A DNA stretch of 53,748 bases from a virus: the IMG/VR virus record IMGVR_UViG_3300025781_000013, positions 1-53,748 of that record. One strand, 5' to 3'. The first letter of the stretch is position 1, and every line of letters begins with the position of its first letter. Shown in pieces: positions 20,823 to 30,351 of the stretch. Made by a program: the position numbers and the translations under genes. The notes under the pieces are model-generated. The model had not been told where the DNA came from and ran no database searches. It saw only the letters and a list, made by a program, of their open reading frames with translations.

Positions 20823-21128
20823 ATGGACACTGACAATTTGATCGCACATGGCCGCACAAGATTTGAACATGCGGCTGCACGCAGGACTCTCAAAGAAAAA
20901 TATCAAGGTCGTATGACTTTTGCCTATCAGGGCGGCATGTGGCGTGCTGGTCCTGAGTTACAAAACACATTGTTGACCTGTCCCGACACAGAAGCAGTGT
21001 TGCTGGATTTGTATGAAACACCGGTCAAGGTCCAAACCCGAGAGCTGATGACATTGAGTCAACAACGCTGGCAAGAACAAATGACGGCTTGGTTGATCGA
21101 ACACGAACAGCTGAATCAAAATCGATGA
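20823..21128 (+). CDS. Conserved T4-like phage protein (101 aa), possibly from a leaderless mRNA
   Basis: ATG 20823 is chosen over an upstream TTG (20784) because that TTG precedes the promoter. The protein has a helical N-terminus with EKYQGRMTFAYQGGMW (about 27-42), a short VLLDLYETPVKV strand, and a C-terminal helix rich in Gln/Trp/Glu. I recognise this pattern as a conserved small protein of marine T4-like phages with no known function. No ribosome-binding site precedes 20823. An alternative internal ATG at 20913 has AAGG upstream but would remove the conserved N-terminus. Its stop overlaps the next start by 4 bp. Confidence 0.75.
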   Translation: MDTDNLIAHGRTRFEHAAARRTLKEKYQGRMTFAYQGGMWRAGPELQNTLLTCPDTEAVLLDLYETPVKVQTRELMTLSQQRWQEQMTAWLIEHEQLNQNR

Positions 21129-21928
21129 CCCAGGGTGTTGTGATATTTGCCTACAATTCAGATCAGCTGGACTATATGGCCTTGGCCGCATGGAGCGCCA
21201 ACAACATACACCGACACCTGGCTGTGCCGGTCACAGTCATAACTGATTGCGATCATGTTCCTGAGTCTTACCAATTTGATCAGGTCATACAGGCCACCAG
21301 ATCGGGCACTGCCACCAGGTACTTTGCCGATCTTGATCGTACAGTACCCTGGTACAACGGCAACAGGATGTCGGCCTACGAGCTGTCGCCCTACGATACT
21401 ACCTTGGTCCTGGACGCCGATTATGTGGTGACCAGCGATCAGTTGGCCTGCCTGTTCGACAGTCGCCAGGACTTTGTAGCACACGATCTGGCCTACGACG
21501 TGACCGGACGAGACAATTTTGATGAACTCAACTGTTTTGGACGCTATCACAATCCCATGACCTGGGCCACAGTCATGTGTTTTCGGCGCAGCGATCATGT
21601 CGGATTGATATTTGAAACCATGGGCATGATTCGAGACAACTGGGATCATTATCGTGCTGTGTACGGCATTGTTGATTCAAACTATCGCAATGATTTTGCC
21701 TTGAGCATGGCCTTGGGTGTGGTCAATGGTCACGTGCAGACCAACACCAGTATCCCCTGGAAGCTGGCCACAGTGACACACCAGCATCAATTGAGCCAGC
21801 TGTCGCAAGATCGGTACCGAGTGGACTGGAAGACCTCGGACAACCATGCCCGCTGGATCACGCTTGCGACTGATTTCCATGCCATGGGCAAACGATACCT
21901 AGGAGACATAGTTGCCAATCCTTGCTGA
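21125..21928 (+). CDS. GT-A-like glycosyltransferase (267 aa)
   Basis: ATG 21125 overlaps the previous stop (ATGA). The fold pattern is GT-A: an N-terminal strand GVVIFAYNSDQLDYM, a second strand with PVTVITDCDHV, then TTLVLDADYVV with DxD at D97-D99, the usual metal and nucleotide-sugar site. The middle FGRYHNPMTWATVMCFRR segment fits an acceptor-side loop. The size of about 270 aa is normal for a single-domain enzyme. Donor and acceptor cannot be read from sequence. It opens the run of sugar-related genes. I infer transfer onto a phage or host glycan. Confidence 0.65.
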   Translation: MTQGVVIFAYNSDQLDYMALAAWSANNIHRHLAVPVTVITDCDHVPESYQFDQVIQATRSGTATRYFADLDRTVPWYNGNRMSAYELSPYDTTLVLDADYVVTSDQLACLFDSRQDFVAHDLAYDVTGRDNFDELNCFGRYHNPMTWATVMCFRRSDHVGLIFETMGMIRDNWDHYRAVYGIVDSNYRNDFALSMALGVVNGHVQTNTSIPWKLATVTHQHQLSQLSQDRYRVDWKTSDNHARWITLATDFHAMGKRYLGDIVANPC

Positions 21929-22685
21929 ACGCGGCTATCTTATACCGGCCATCAACACTGAATCTGTGGACTATGTGGCCTGTGCCCAGCAATTGGCACG
22001 ATCTATTAGACAATGGCATCCGTCGGCCAACATTTCGGTCATCACAGTAAATCGATGCAGTGATCCGGTATTTGATCATGTGATTCCATTGCCGCATGGC
22101 GATCTTGAAGGATACGTCAACGATTGGCAATGCTTTGACGCCAGCCCTTATCGACAGACCATCAAGCTGGAAGCCGACATGTGGTGTGCAGGTCCAATTG
22201 ATCATTGGTGGAATCTTTTTGAGTTACGAGATGTGGTGATCAGCCGTGGATGTAGAAATTTGTATGATCAGCCGGCGCAGTCCAGATCTTACAGAAAGAT
22301 ATTTGATCAGAATCATTTGCCAGATGTGTACAATGCTGTGACCTACTGGCGTGTGAGTAGACCAGCCCGACAATTTTTTGCCACGGTGCGTGACATATTT
22401 GAAAACTGGGCCAGTTACCGACGTGTTTTGAAATTTGCCGACGAGGCTCCTACCACCGACGTGGTCTATGCCATGGCTGCTGTGATACTGGGTCCCGAGT
22501 CGGTCATGTTGCCCGCAGGTCTGGGTCCCAGCATAGTGCATATGAAACAGCACATGATCGGACTGCTTGGTGACGATTGGACCCAAGAACTGGTAGCCGA
22601 GCAGACCATGCCCGGATTGCGCATCAACACCGTGGCCCAATGGGGACTGGTACATTATCATGTCAAAGAGGCATTCCGTGACTGA
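21912..22685 (+). CDS. GT-A-like glycosyltransferase, TTG start (257 aa)
   Basis: The only plausible start is TTG 21912, 17 bp inside the preceding gene. The next ATG would remove the first half. The N-terminal strand GYLIPAINTESVDYVACAQQLARSI and ISVITVNR match the same layout as the upstream protein, and KLEADMWCAG (E87-x-D89) replaces its DADY. So it is probably a divergent paralogue with an ExD-type metal site. The C-terminal half contains the SIVHMKQHMIGLL and GLVHYHVKEAF segments with conserved His. The overlap suggests translational coupling with the 21125 gene. Confidence 0.6.
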   Translation: MPILAERGYLIPAINTESVDYVACAQQLARSIRQWHPSANISVITVNRCSDPVFDHVIPLPHGDLEGYVNDWQCFDASPYRQTIKLEADMWCAGPIDHWWNLFELRDVVISRGCRNLYDQPAQSRSYRKIFDQNHLPDVYNAVTYWRVSRPARQFFATVRDIFENWASYRRVLKFADEAPTTDVVYAMAAVILGPESVMLPAGLGPSIVHMKQHMIGLLGDDWTQELVAEQTMPGLRINTVAQWGLVHYHVKEAFRD

Positions 22686-23013
22686 ACTGACTGAACAAGA
22701 CTTCTGGCGCAGCCTACAACGATTGCGAGATCACGAACCGCCGGTGCCGGTATATAGATTGTACTATGATGATGCAGGAGTTCCGCTTTTCTACAGCCAG
22801 GAACATCTGCCCGGTAATTATATAGAACTTGACGTTGATGTATGGCACGCAGGATCTTTCAATCTACGCATACAGGATGGAATTATACAGTATTTGCAGC
22901 GACCAGCACCACCAAGATTACAACCCGAAGATTCAGGAACAGCCTGCGATCCTAGAGATATATGTGTGGTGGTCACCCAAGACCGACCACACAAGAAATG
23001 GAGTTTGAGATGA
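22678..23013 (+). CDS. Conserved phage protein of unknown function (111 aa)
   Basis: GTG 22678 is preferred over ATG 22660 because AGAGG lies 6 nt before it (22667-22671) and the overlap with the previous gene drops from 26 to 8 bp. The sequence has the family-like pattern FWRSLQRL, PVYRLYYDDAGVPLFYS, HLPGNYIELD, and near the end GTACDPRDICVVV followed by HKKW. I have seen this arrangement in uncultured marine phage proteins and know of no function for it. It lies between glycosyltransferase-like genes, so it may be an accessory of that pathway. Confidence 0.65.
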   Translation: MTELTEQDFWRSLQRLRDHEPPVPVYRLYYDDAGVPLFYSQEHLPGNYIELDVDVWHAGSFNLRIQDGIIQYLQRPAPPRLQPEDSGTACDPRDICVVVTQDRPHKKWSLR

Positions 23014-23939
23014 AACGTATTGACATAGCTGATCTTGATTGTATTTTTCTCACCTACGACGAACCCGACCGCGAAGAAAACTGGGCACGCATACGCAACC
23101 AGATTCCGTGGGCTCGTCGAGTAGACGGAGTCAAAGGATCGGACGCTGCACACAAGGCCGCAGCAGAGGCCAGCAACACCGAACGATTTGTCTTGATCGA
23201 TGGCGACAACATGCCGGATGAAAGTTTTTTCAATCTTACTCTGGAGTTGCCCACTGCCGAGTGGGAATCGGCAGTGTTTCGTTGGCGTGCTAGAAATCAC
23301 GTAAATGGTCTCATGTACGGCAACGGCGGACTCAGTTCGTGGACACGAACTTTTGCAAACACCATGCAGACTCACGAAGCCACAGATGGCCGTACCGAAA
23401 CCCAAGTGGAGTTTTGTTTTGATCCACAATACTGGGCCATGCACGATTGCTACAGCACTACCTATCCCAACGGATCGGCATTCCATGCCTGGCGTGCCGG
23501 ATTTAGAGAAGGCGTCAAAATGTGCCTGGATCAAGGGCGTAGACCCAGCATAGCCGAATTCCAGGATCGTGTGCATCACAGAAATCTGGACCATTTGACT
23601 GTATGGCACAACGTGGGTCGCGATGTGGAACACGGTATCTGGGCCATGGCCGGTGCCAGGATGGGCACCTACATGACCATGATCACGCCCGCCTGGGATT
23701 ATCGAACTGTGCAGGATTTTGATGCTTTGGAAAAATTATGGCACACAGTGAAAGATTCGGACCCCGAGATCCTGGCCGGACGTGTGGCCGAAGACTTGGT
23801 CACCCAGCTGGATTTACCGATCAACATGATGGGACCAGGCGAAAGTGCATTCTTCAAACAACACTATCTCAGCAATTGGCACAATCGCGGAGTCATGGTC
23901 AGAGAGATTGATATAATACGACAACAGGAAGGCTGGTAG
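23010..23939 (+). CDS. GT-A-like protein with DGD motif (309 aa)
   Basis: ATG 23010 has GGAG upstream and overlaps the previous stop (ATGA). Residues 10-30 (CIFLTYDEPDREENW) and 60-67 (FVLIDGDN, D64-x-D66) look like the nucleotide-binding strand and the DxD site of a GT-A fold. NHVNGLMYGNGGLS (about 94-107) and FHAWRAGFREGVKM (about 163-176) are shared with the C-terminal domain of the 800-aa protein at 40482, so the two are paralogues. This copy keeps the acidic site that the other has lost. Donor and acceptor are unknown. Confidence 0.6.
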   Translation: MKRIDIADLDCIFLTYDEPDREENWARIRNQIPWARRVDGVKGSDAAHKAAAEASNTERFVLIDGDNMPDESFFNLTLELPTAEWESAVFRWRARNHVNGLMYGNGGLSSWTRTFANTMQTHEATDGRTETQVEFCFDPQYWAMHDCYSTTYPNGSAFHAWRAGFREGVKMCLDQGRRPSIAEFQDRVHHRNLDHLTVWHNVGRDVEHGIWAMAGARMGTYMTMITPAWDYRTVQDFDALEKLWHTVKDSDPEILAGRVAEDLVTQLDLPINMMGPGESAFFKQHYLSNWHNRGVMVREIDIIRQQEGW

Positions 23940-23941
23940 CC

Positions 23942-24463
23942 GTGATTAAAAAATTAAAACTAAATTACGATTTCGCTGAAATATTGTCGGCTGATTACAG
24001 CCAGCATACTGGTAGTTGTATCAAGCATCAAATATACGAAGTGAACGATATACATGAACAGTATGGGGGTTTTCCGCAATCTTATTGTCTAGAAAACACC
24101 ATGATTCACCAACTATGGTGGAATTCAACTCAATTGGACTTTGATCAAATTGGTTGCCAACTGGGGATGGAAGTTATTACTATCAGCAGCATACAACAGC
24201 CGCCGGGATGTATGATTCCCATACATCGAGATACCTTTTTTCAAATCAACCAACGCTATCCTGATCGTTCGGAATTAAAAGTACGGGCCAACATACACCT
24301 CGAAGATTGGAAACTGGGGCATTTTATACAATACAACGATGTAGTACATACGCACTGGAACGCTGGTGACGTGTTACTATGGGATAACCAGGTCCTGCAT
24401 CTTTCGGCCAATGCTGGTATGCATCACAAATACACCTTGCAGGTTTCGGGATTTTTGATTTGA
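23942..24463 (+). CDS. Fe(II)/2-oxoglutarate-dependent oxygenase-like (173 aa)
   Basis: Starts with GTG. The iron triad appears as IHRD (H95, D97) and H153 in VLHLSANAG, with K163 in HHKYTLQVSG placed to bind 2-oxoglutarate. This is the HxD...H...K/R layout of the double-stranded beta-helix oxygenases, closest in style to aspartyl- or prolyl-hydroxylase and phytanoyl-type enzymes. RANIHLEDW and GDVLLWDNQ supply further core strands. It would hydroxylate a small molecule, sugar or peptide side chain. It is noticeably more AT-rich than the genes around it, as is the next gene, which hints at a separate origin. Confidence 0.7.
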   Translation: MIKKLKLNYDFAEILSADYSQHTGSCIKHQIYEVNDIHEQYGGFPQSYCLENTMIHQLWWNSTQLDFDQIGCQLGMEVITISSIQQPPGCMIPIHRDTFFQINQRYPDRSELKVRANIHLEDWKLGHFIQYNDVVHTHWNAGDVLLWDNQVLHLSANAGMHHKYTLQVSGFLI

Positions 24464-25413
24464 CAAAATTTGACATCATTCCGGCCAGCAATTACATTTG
24501 GAATCAGCTAGAACTAATTGATTTCCTGGTCCAGAATCAACAACGCGATATAGTATTGACAACCAATTCAGAAGGCTGTTGTTGCCGTGCGATTGGGTTA
24601 TATGATCTATTAGATAAGTTTCGGTTTCAATCGGTCACAATAGTTACTAGCAATCCGGTTGAACAGCATGATCATTATCAAATCAAATTGACAAGACAAT
24701 GGAATTTTTTATCTGTATCGACTGCAATAGAAGATCGGTATCATTGTTGGAACAAGCACAGAATTTTTGGAACCATATATGGTCGACCTCTCTGGCACAG
24801 GATTGGCATCGCATCGCATTTGTTAGTGCATCATCGCCAGTTGAGTCTAATAGGCTGTCGTGCCAATACTGGCGAGGCCGACGACAGAGAATTATTTGAG
24901 GTGTCTCAGTTGTTCCAGCATGATCCTGACAGTTTGCAAAAATTTTCCAGTAACTGGCAACAGTTTCCTATGTTGCTCGAAAATCTAGACAGATATACGC
25001 CCGGACAACAAAATACCGACGGTTATATATCACAGACCAAGCGTGTTTATGCAGATTTTTTGATCGACATTGTGGCAGAAACCTTCACCGACGGTGATTG
25101 TTTTTTTGTAACAGAGAAGACTGTGAGACCCATGATGTTAAAAAAACCATTTATTATATTTGGATCCAAAAACTATTTGTTATATCTGCGTCGCATGGGA
25201 TTCAGGACATTTGCAGATTTCTGGAACGAAGACTACGACGGCTACGAGGGTCGAGAGCGATTCGTTAGAATATTGTATCTGATTGACAGCTTGGCACAAA
25301 AATCCAAGGACGAACTTGAACGCATGTACTGGGACATGCAGTATTCTCTTGATCATAACTACAATTTGCTGTATAATCAAACTTATACCAACAGTATCAA
25401 TCCTATACCATGA
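24460..25413 (+). CDS. TEK-motif (GT10/fucosyltransferase-like) protein (317 aa)
   Basis: TTG start overlapping the previous stop. The C-terminal half has FFVTEKTVRP (T218-P224), KKPFIIFGS, LRRMGFRTFADFWNEDYD. These resemble the xVTEKxFxAxxxxxxPI motif of GT10 alpha-1,3-fucosyltransferases, where Glu and Lys contact the GDP-sugar. Several other proteins in this window share the block. The N-terminal half is divergent and Cys/His-rich (GCCCRAIGL near 39-47). A glycosyltransferase function is inferred from the motif only, and the donor is not known. Base use is AT-rich like its upstream neighbour. Confidence 0.55.
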   Translation: MTKFDIIPASNYIWNQLELIDFLVQNQQRDIVLTTNSEGCCCRAIGLYDLLDKFRFQSVTIVTSNPVEQHDHYQIKLTRQWNFLSVSTAIEDRYHCWNKHRIFGTIYGRPLWHRIGIASHLLVHHRQLSLIGCRANTGEADDRELFEVSQLFQHDPDSLQKFSSNWQQFPMLLENLDRYTPGQQNTDGYISQTKRVYADFLIDIVAETFTDGDCFFVTEKTVRPMMLKKPFIIFGSKNYLLYLRRMGFRTFADFWNEDYDGYEGRERFVRILYLIDSLAQKSKDELERMYWDMQYSLDHNYNLLYNQTYTNSINPIP

Positions 25414-26825
25414 CCAACAAAGGTGACGAAGTCACAGCCGAGTTCAAAAGCGGATTCCTAGACAGTGCTGAACACATGCACAAAGCTCTGGGTACGGGTT
25501 TGTGCTTGGCCAAATGGAAACAGGTCAGCTTGCACTTGCCCACCGGCCTAAACAATAGCTGTTATCATCCGCCCTTGCATGCTATAGATTCTACATTATT
25601 GGCAGGCAATCCTGCAACCTTGCACAATACACCATACAAAAAAGCTCAGCGCAAGATCATGCTCAAACAAGAACGTCCTGCAGAATGCAGCTATTGTTGG
25701 AGCATGGAAGATGCTGGCAAATTAAGTGACCGTCACTATAGATCCGGTGAATCCTGGGCTGCCATGGATTTTGAAAAGATAATGCATTCAACCGGAGATG
25801 AAGATGACATTGTTCCTAGTTATGTTGAAGTTAATTTTAATCATGCCTGCAATCTTTCTTGTAGTTATTGTAGCCCACAATTTAGCAGCACCTGGGCGCA
25901 AGAGGTGGAACGTTGGGGAGGGTATCCTACATCAACGATTCACAATGATTCTAGTCATTTTGTTGGCCGTAATCGCCCTATACCTGCAAGAGAAGCCAAT
26001 CCATACGTCGACGCCTTCTGGTCTTGGTGGCCAAACCTGTATCCTGAGCTGAAACATTTCCGTATGACCGGCGGCGAGCCCATGCTGGATCGCAATACCT
26101 ATCGGGTGTTTGATTATGTGTTGGCCAATCCCAAACCAGATCTGCATCTCAATGTGACATCCAACTTCAGTGTAGACGAACGGTCATGGCAACGCTACAA
26201 GACTGCTGTCAAACAGATCTGCGCTGGCGAAAACGTCGAACACTTCATGCAATATGTGAGTCTAGACTCGTGGGGGCCACAGGCCGAATATATCAGACAC
26301 GGACTGGACTTCAATCTGTTATGGGATCGGGTAAACCAGTTCTTGACCGAGATACCAGGTCGTAACAGTATCACGTTCATCGTGACCATGAACAACTTGT
26401 CAGTCACTGGACTGGGCAGTCTCATGGCCGGCATCCTGGGTCTTAGGAAACTGTACAGCACCACCTATCAGCGTGTGTGGTTTGACACTCCGGTCTTGCG
26501 AGAACCTGCCTGGCAAAGCCTGCAGATTCTGCCCGAAAGCTATTGTGATCAACTGGAACGTTTATGGGTCTGGATGAGCAAGCAGGCCGAAACCGAATCC
26601 ACACGCTTCCAAGGATTCAAGGATTATGAACTGGCCCGTCTGGATCGAGACATAGCCTGGATGCGTGATGGACAGAAGCTGGATCCGGCCTACATCAATC
26701 AACAGAAGGCCGACTTTTATAGGTTTTTTACGGAAGCTGATCGCAGACATGGCACAGATTTTTTGACAACCTTTCCTGAAATGGCCAGCTGGTGGAACGA
26801 GTGCGGGTATCATGCCAAAACATAA
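25410..26825 (+). CDS. Radical SAM protein with N-terminal twitch domain, copy 1 (471 aa)
   Basis: ATG overlaps the previous stop (ATGA). Radical SAM cluster ligands are C147, C151 and C154 in ACNLSCSYC. The SAM-binding GGEP is at 221-224. The N-terminus carries an auxiliary-cluster set (C32, C51, C93-x-x-C96 with CSYCW), the N-terminal twitch arrangement. Reductive SAM cleavage would start radical chemistry on a bound substrate; SPASM/twitch proteins usually modify peptides or sugars. The C-terminus ends in FFTEADRRHGTDFLTTFPEM, shared with the 29014 protein. Substrate unknown. Confidence 0.85.
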   Translation: MTNKGDEVTAEFKSGFLDSAEHMHKALGTGLCLAKWKQVSLHLPTGLNNSCYHPPLHAIDSTLLAGNPATLHNTPYKKAQRKIMLKQERPAECSYCWSMEDAGKLSDRHYRSGESWAAMDFEKIMHSTGDEDDIVPSYVEVNFNHACNLSCSYCSPQFSSTWAQEVERWGGYPTSTIHNDSSHFVGRNRPIPAREANPYVDAFWSWWPNLYPELKHFRMTGGEPMLDRNTYRVFDYVLANPKPDLHLNVTSNFSVDERSWQRYKTAVKQICAGENVEHFMQYVSLDSWGPQAEYIRHGLDFNLLWDRVNQFLTEIPGRNSITFIVTMNNLSVTGLGSLMAGILGLRKLYSTTYQRVWFDTPVLREPAWQSLQILPESYCDQLERLWVWMSKQAETESTRFQGFKDYELARLDRDIAWMRDGQKLDPAYINQQKADFYRFFTEADRRHGTDFLTTFPEMASWWNECGYHAKT

Positions 26826-27867
26826 GATAGGCATACTGGATTTTGACCCTTTGGTCAATCTATTGCCAGGCGCCCGCAAATGTTTTTTAGATATCACTGC
26901 ATTGAGCCACAATGAACTGTTGGATACTCTTTCGTCTCTGGACACAGCATTCGACAGCATGATCCTGTCCACAGTGGATCATTGGCACAACTATGAACAA
27001 GAACAGGAAATCTTTGATCACCCGGTACTGAAAGACAAACTGGTATTCTTGCAAACACAGACTTATCAAAATCAGTATTTGGGGCACAACTGTTGGCGAC
27101 TCAGTTATCCCAGTTGGTATCTAAACCGTCATAGCCAATATCGGCAATCTCCTGGCTTGCGCGAATTCCGTATCAAGCCCAAACAGTTACCACGCGGATT
27201 TGGGTGCCTGAACAATCGTCCGGCTCTGCATCGTTTATTGTTGGGAACGGCGCTGAACAATCGCGGATTGCTGGATCAGATGATATTCACGCAAAACAAC
27301 ACGCAAGCGATGTGTCACACCAATCCGGTATATCCAGCTGGTTGCATAGATCCACAGTGCAATGAAGATCCTGGTATACTAGATTCTGTTCTGGGTTGGT
27401 ACGAATACTTGCGACTGTTGCCGATCAAATGGCAAAATCAAGCGATACAAAATCAGCATTGCGTGTATCACGACGCCGAGATCAACACTTACTGTAATAT
27501 CTTGACCGAAGCCACAACTGGACGCATACCATACAATCTTGATATCAATCTTCCTGAAATAAGCGAAAAAAGTCACAAGCCGTTTGTGAGTGGACAAATT
27601 CCTTTGTATCTGGCTGCTCGGGGACACACTGCCTATCTACAAGGACTAGGATTTGAAGTCATGTCAGATCTTACACCTGCAGGGTTCGACGATCTTGGTA
27701 CATTGGATCGAATCCAGGCCATCGTGGATGTGGTTGCTCGGGGTCGAGACTGGATTGAAAATTTTTATTATGATCACATCAAAGAGATACAACACAACCA
27801 CGAGCTGGTATTTGCGCACAAGACCGATCAAATTATATTGCAACGCATACAGGAAGTGGTAGCATGA
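26812..27867 (+). CDS. Divergent TEK-family protein (351 aa)
   Basis: Overlaps the radical SAM gene by 14 bp. It keeps the family layout: NNRPALHRLLLGTALNNRGLLD (about 135-156), then ISEKSHKPFVSGQIPLYLAARG (about 240-261), and LGFEVMSDL. The usual TEKTxKP becomes SEKSHKP, so the Glu-Lys pair and final Pro remain while the Thr is lost. The N-terminus, KIGILDFDPLVNLL, looks like a Rossmann-type first strand. Probably a GT-B-like glycosyltransferase or a non-catalytic relative. Confidence 0.5.
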   Translation: MPKHKIGILDFDPLVNLLPGARKCFLDITALSHNELLDTLSSLDTAFDSMILSTVDHWHNYEQEQEIFDHPVLKDKLVFLQTQTYQNQYLGHNCWRLSYPSWYLNRHSQYRQSPGLREFRIKPKQLPRGFGCLNNRPALHRLLLGTALNNRGLLDQMIFTQNNTQAMCHTNPVYPAGCIDPQCNEDPGILDSVLGWYEYLRLLPIKWQNQAIQNQHCVYHDAEINTYCNILTEATTGRIPYNLDINLPEISEKSHKPFVSGQIPLYLAARGHTAYLQGLGFEVMSDLTPAGFDDLGTLDRIQAIVDVVARGRDWIENFYYDHIKEIQHNHELVFAHKTDQIILQRIQEVVA

Positions 27868-29021
27868 TCGGCCATCGCAAGCTGATATTGGACACATTCA
27901 GTGAAGTATCGGACCTGTTAAAACCCTGGGCAGATGCTGAATTTTGGGATTTTGCCACTCATGACATTGTGCCCGGCGCGGTGTATCTGATCAGTCGAGA
28001 ACAGTTCAATCTCAACGTGCCTCGCATACGAGAACTGGCCGAGTCGAGCACGATCATACCCATCTTGAGCAATCCCATGGAAGGGTCAGACACCATGAGA
28101 TGCCATGTTGAAATGGTCACACACATGGATGATCTGGCTCGTGCTGGCAAACTGTTGTTGATTTCGGGCGGAGAAATGGATGCAACCTGGCCATACTTGT
28201 TGTATGATAACTTCTTGCCCAAGATCTTGGACTATGAAGAAAATCTGGTCCAGATAGATCGTGGACGAGAAATTTTTACCAAAATTGACAAACCTTACCA
28301 ATTCCTATTTCTCAACGGACGCATACGGCACCACAGAAAGTATCTGTTGGAACTGTTCCGTCATCGTGGACTATTGGATTCGGCCCTGTGGACCAATTTG
28401 GATCCAAGACCGGCCACGTTCCACCCATTGGTATTGCCTGATGCTGTCAACATCAACTGTTGGGACCATACTGTATTTCCGTTGCAACAGTTGCCACCGC
28501 AATACGAAGTGGATCGATATCGTGATCGAGTAGACACTGTGTCTCCAGACACTGTGCGAGATCTTTATGCCAAATATCACCTGTTCAACGATGAATGGGG
28601 AGATATCTATCTCAATGCCGATCCCTACATCGACACCTATTTCAGTGTGGTGACCGAAACAGTTTTTGAGTATCCTTACAGTTTCCGTACAGAAAAAACC
28701 TGGAAGCCAATGGCCATGGGCCACCCTTGCGTGTTTGTGAGCAATGCTGGCTACTACAGAGATCTACACAATCTGGGATTTCAAACCTGGGGACACCTGA
28801 TCGACGAAAGTTTTGACACCATACACAATGTGCAAGATCGAATCGATCGCGTGGCGCAGGTGGTCGAGGATCTGTGTCAGCAGAATCTAGCCAGTTTCTT
28901 GAGTACTGCTCAAGATGTATGTAAATACAATCAACAGCACCTGGCTCACATGCGCACTCAAGTGCGTGCTGAATTTCCTGAACGCTTTTTCCAATTCTTA
29001 AAAAAATACATCAATGAATGA
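27864..29021 (+). CDS. TEK-motif (GT10-like) protein (385 aa)
   Basis: ATGA overlap at the start. Family blocks are clear: FLFLNGRIRHHRKYLLELFRH then RGLLDSALWTN (about 149-180), YFSVVTETVFEYP, FRTEKTWKPMAMGHP (about 272-286) and LGFQTWGHLIDESFD. These are the nucleotide-sugar side and the C-terminal sub-domain seen in the 24460, 32789, 38152 and 39374 proteins. Glycosyltransferase function is inferred. It sits between two radical SAM genes with overlaps on both sides, consistent with production in fixed ratio. Confidence 0.55.
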   Translation: MIGHRKLILDTFSEVSDLLKPWADAEFWDFATHDIVPGAVYLISREQFNLNVPRIRELAESSTIIPILSNPMEGSDTMRCHVEMVTHMDDLARAGKLLLISGGEMDATWPYLLYDNFLPKILDYEENLVQIDRGREIFTKIDKPYQFLFLNGRIRHHRKYLLELFRHRGLLDSALWTNLDPRPATFHPLVLPDAVNINCWDHTVFPLQQLPPQYEVDRYRDRVDTVSPDTVRDLYAKYHLFNDEWGDIYLNADPYIDTYFSVVTETVFEYPYSFRTEKTWKPMAMGHPCVFVSNAGYYRDLHNLGFQTWGHLIDESFDTIHNVQDRIDRVAQVVEDLCQQNLASFLSTAQDVCKYNQQHLAHMRTQVRAEFPERFFQFLKKYINE

Positions 29022-30351
29022 TCTAGAATTTCGCCAACAGGTCTTGGACACCAAGAGTGCCAGCTTCTGTGCAGCCAAATGGTACAATGCCACCATATGG
29101 TTGGGGTCCGGACAAACCACCAGTTGCCATCATCCCTTACCACATGCGATTGATCGCGAAGAAATACGGATTAATCCTGCTGCCATACACAACACGGCCC
29201 GTAAAAAATCTGAACGTGCAGAAATGCAGTCGGGTCAACGCCCTGCCGGTTGCGAGTACTGCTGGAAGATCGAAGACATGGGCAGAGATGCTGTCAGCGA
29301 CCGTGTGTACAAAAGTCGTATCTATTCCCAACAGGACCTTGATCAAGCCTATCGCACACCCAGTGACCGAGACGTCAATCTTAAAACCTTGGAAATTGCG
29401 TTTGATCGTACATGCCAGTTTGCCTGTAGTTATTGCAATCCGGCCTTCAGCAGCACCTGGGTAAATGATATTAAAAAACACGGACCCTATCAAGGTCTGG
29501 TCAGCGACGGTCGAAATCATTTTACTCATGCTCACGACAATGCTCAATTGTATCGATTTGGTGAGCCCAATCCGTACGTGGACGCATTCTTTGCCTGGTG
29601 GGAAAGTGATTTGCATAAAACCTTGCAAGAACTAAGGATCACAGGTGGCGAGCCACTCATGAGCGGAGAGACCTGGAAACTGATCGACTGGTTTCGGTCC
29701 AATCCTGGACGCAGCCAGACCCGTTTGGCCATCAACAGCAACCTAGGACATGCGGTAGACGTTGATCGCTTGTTGTCCAGCACGCAAGGACTCGAACTGG
29801 ACATTTACACCAGCCAAGAAAGCGTAGGCCTGCAGGCCGAATACATCAGAGATGGCCTGGACTATGCAGCCTGGGTTGCAAACATGATGAAATTGATTGA
29901 AAGCAAACAGTTGCGAAGTCTGCATGTGATGTGTACTGTCAATGCCCTATGCCTGGACCGGTTACCGGACCTTCTAACTGTGTTCATGCGTTGGAAACAC
30001 CAGCATGGACGTGACTTTCCTAACTTTACCCTCAACATCTTGCGATTCCCTAGTTTCCAAAGTGCGTTAGTATTGCCCGAGTCCCATCGTCGAGCACACA
30101 GTGATCGATTGCGGACCTGGTTGGATCAATGGGGCACCGATGACCTGTTACAAGAACACGAACGCCGGCATGTACAACGGCTAATAGATTACCTGGACAC
30201 AGTTGACTCTCCGCATGCGCAAGCATTTGATCCACCGTCTTTGTTGAATGATTTCAAACAGTTTTATTCTCAATACGATCAACGTCGCGGAAAAGATTTT
30301 GTATCCACATTTCCCAACCTGAGGACCTGGTATGAGTCATTATCAATATAA
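29014..30351 (+). CDS. Radical SAM protein with N-terminal twitch domain, copy 2 (445 aa)
   Basis: Cluster ligands C134, C138, C141 (TCQFACSYC); GGEP at 211-214; auxiliary-cluster cysteines C19, C38, C80 and C83 (GCEYCW). It is the closest relative here of the 25410 protein: both share CAAKW/CLAKW, the SCHHP/SCYHP motif, EPNPYVDAF, QAEYIRDGLD and the RRGKDFVSTFPNL-type end. A duplication followed by divergence is likely. Overlaps both neighbours (8 and 20 bp). Substrate unknown. Confidence 0.85.
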   Translation: MNDLEFRQQVLDTKSASFCAAKWYNATIWLGSGQTTSCHHPLPHAIDREEIRINPAAIHNTARKKSERAEMQSGQRPAGCEYCWKIEDMGRDAVSDRVYKSRIYSQQDLDQAYRTPSDRDVNLKTLEIAFDRTCQFACSYCNPAFSSTWVNDIKKHGPYQGLVSDGRNHFTHAHDNAQLYRFGEPNPYVDAFFAWWESDLHKTLQELRITGGEPLMSGETWKLIDWFRSNPGRSQTRLAINSNLGHAVDVDRLLSSTQGLELDIYTSQESVGLQAEYIRDGLDYAAWVANMMKLIESKQLRSLHVMCTVNALCLDRLPDLLTVFMRWKHQHGRDFPNFTLNILRFPSFQSALVLPESHRRAHSDRLRTWLDQWGTDDLLQEHERRHVQRLIDYLDTVDSPHAQAFDPPSLLNDFKQFYSQYDQRRGKDFVSTFPNLRTWYESLSI

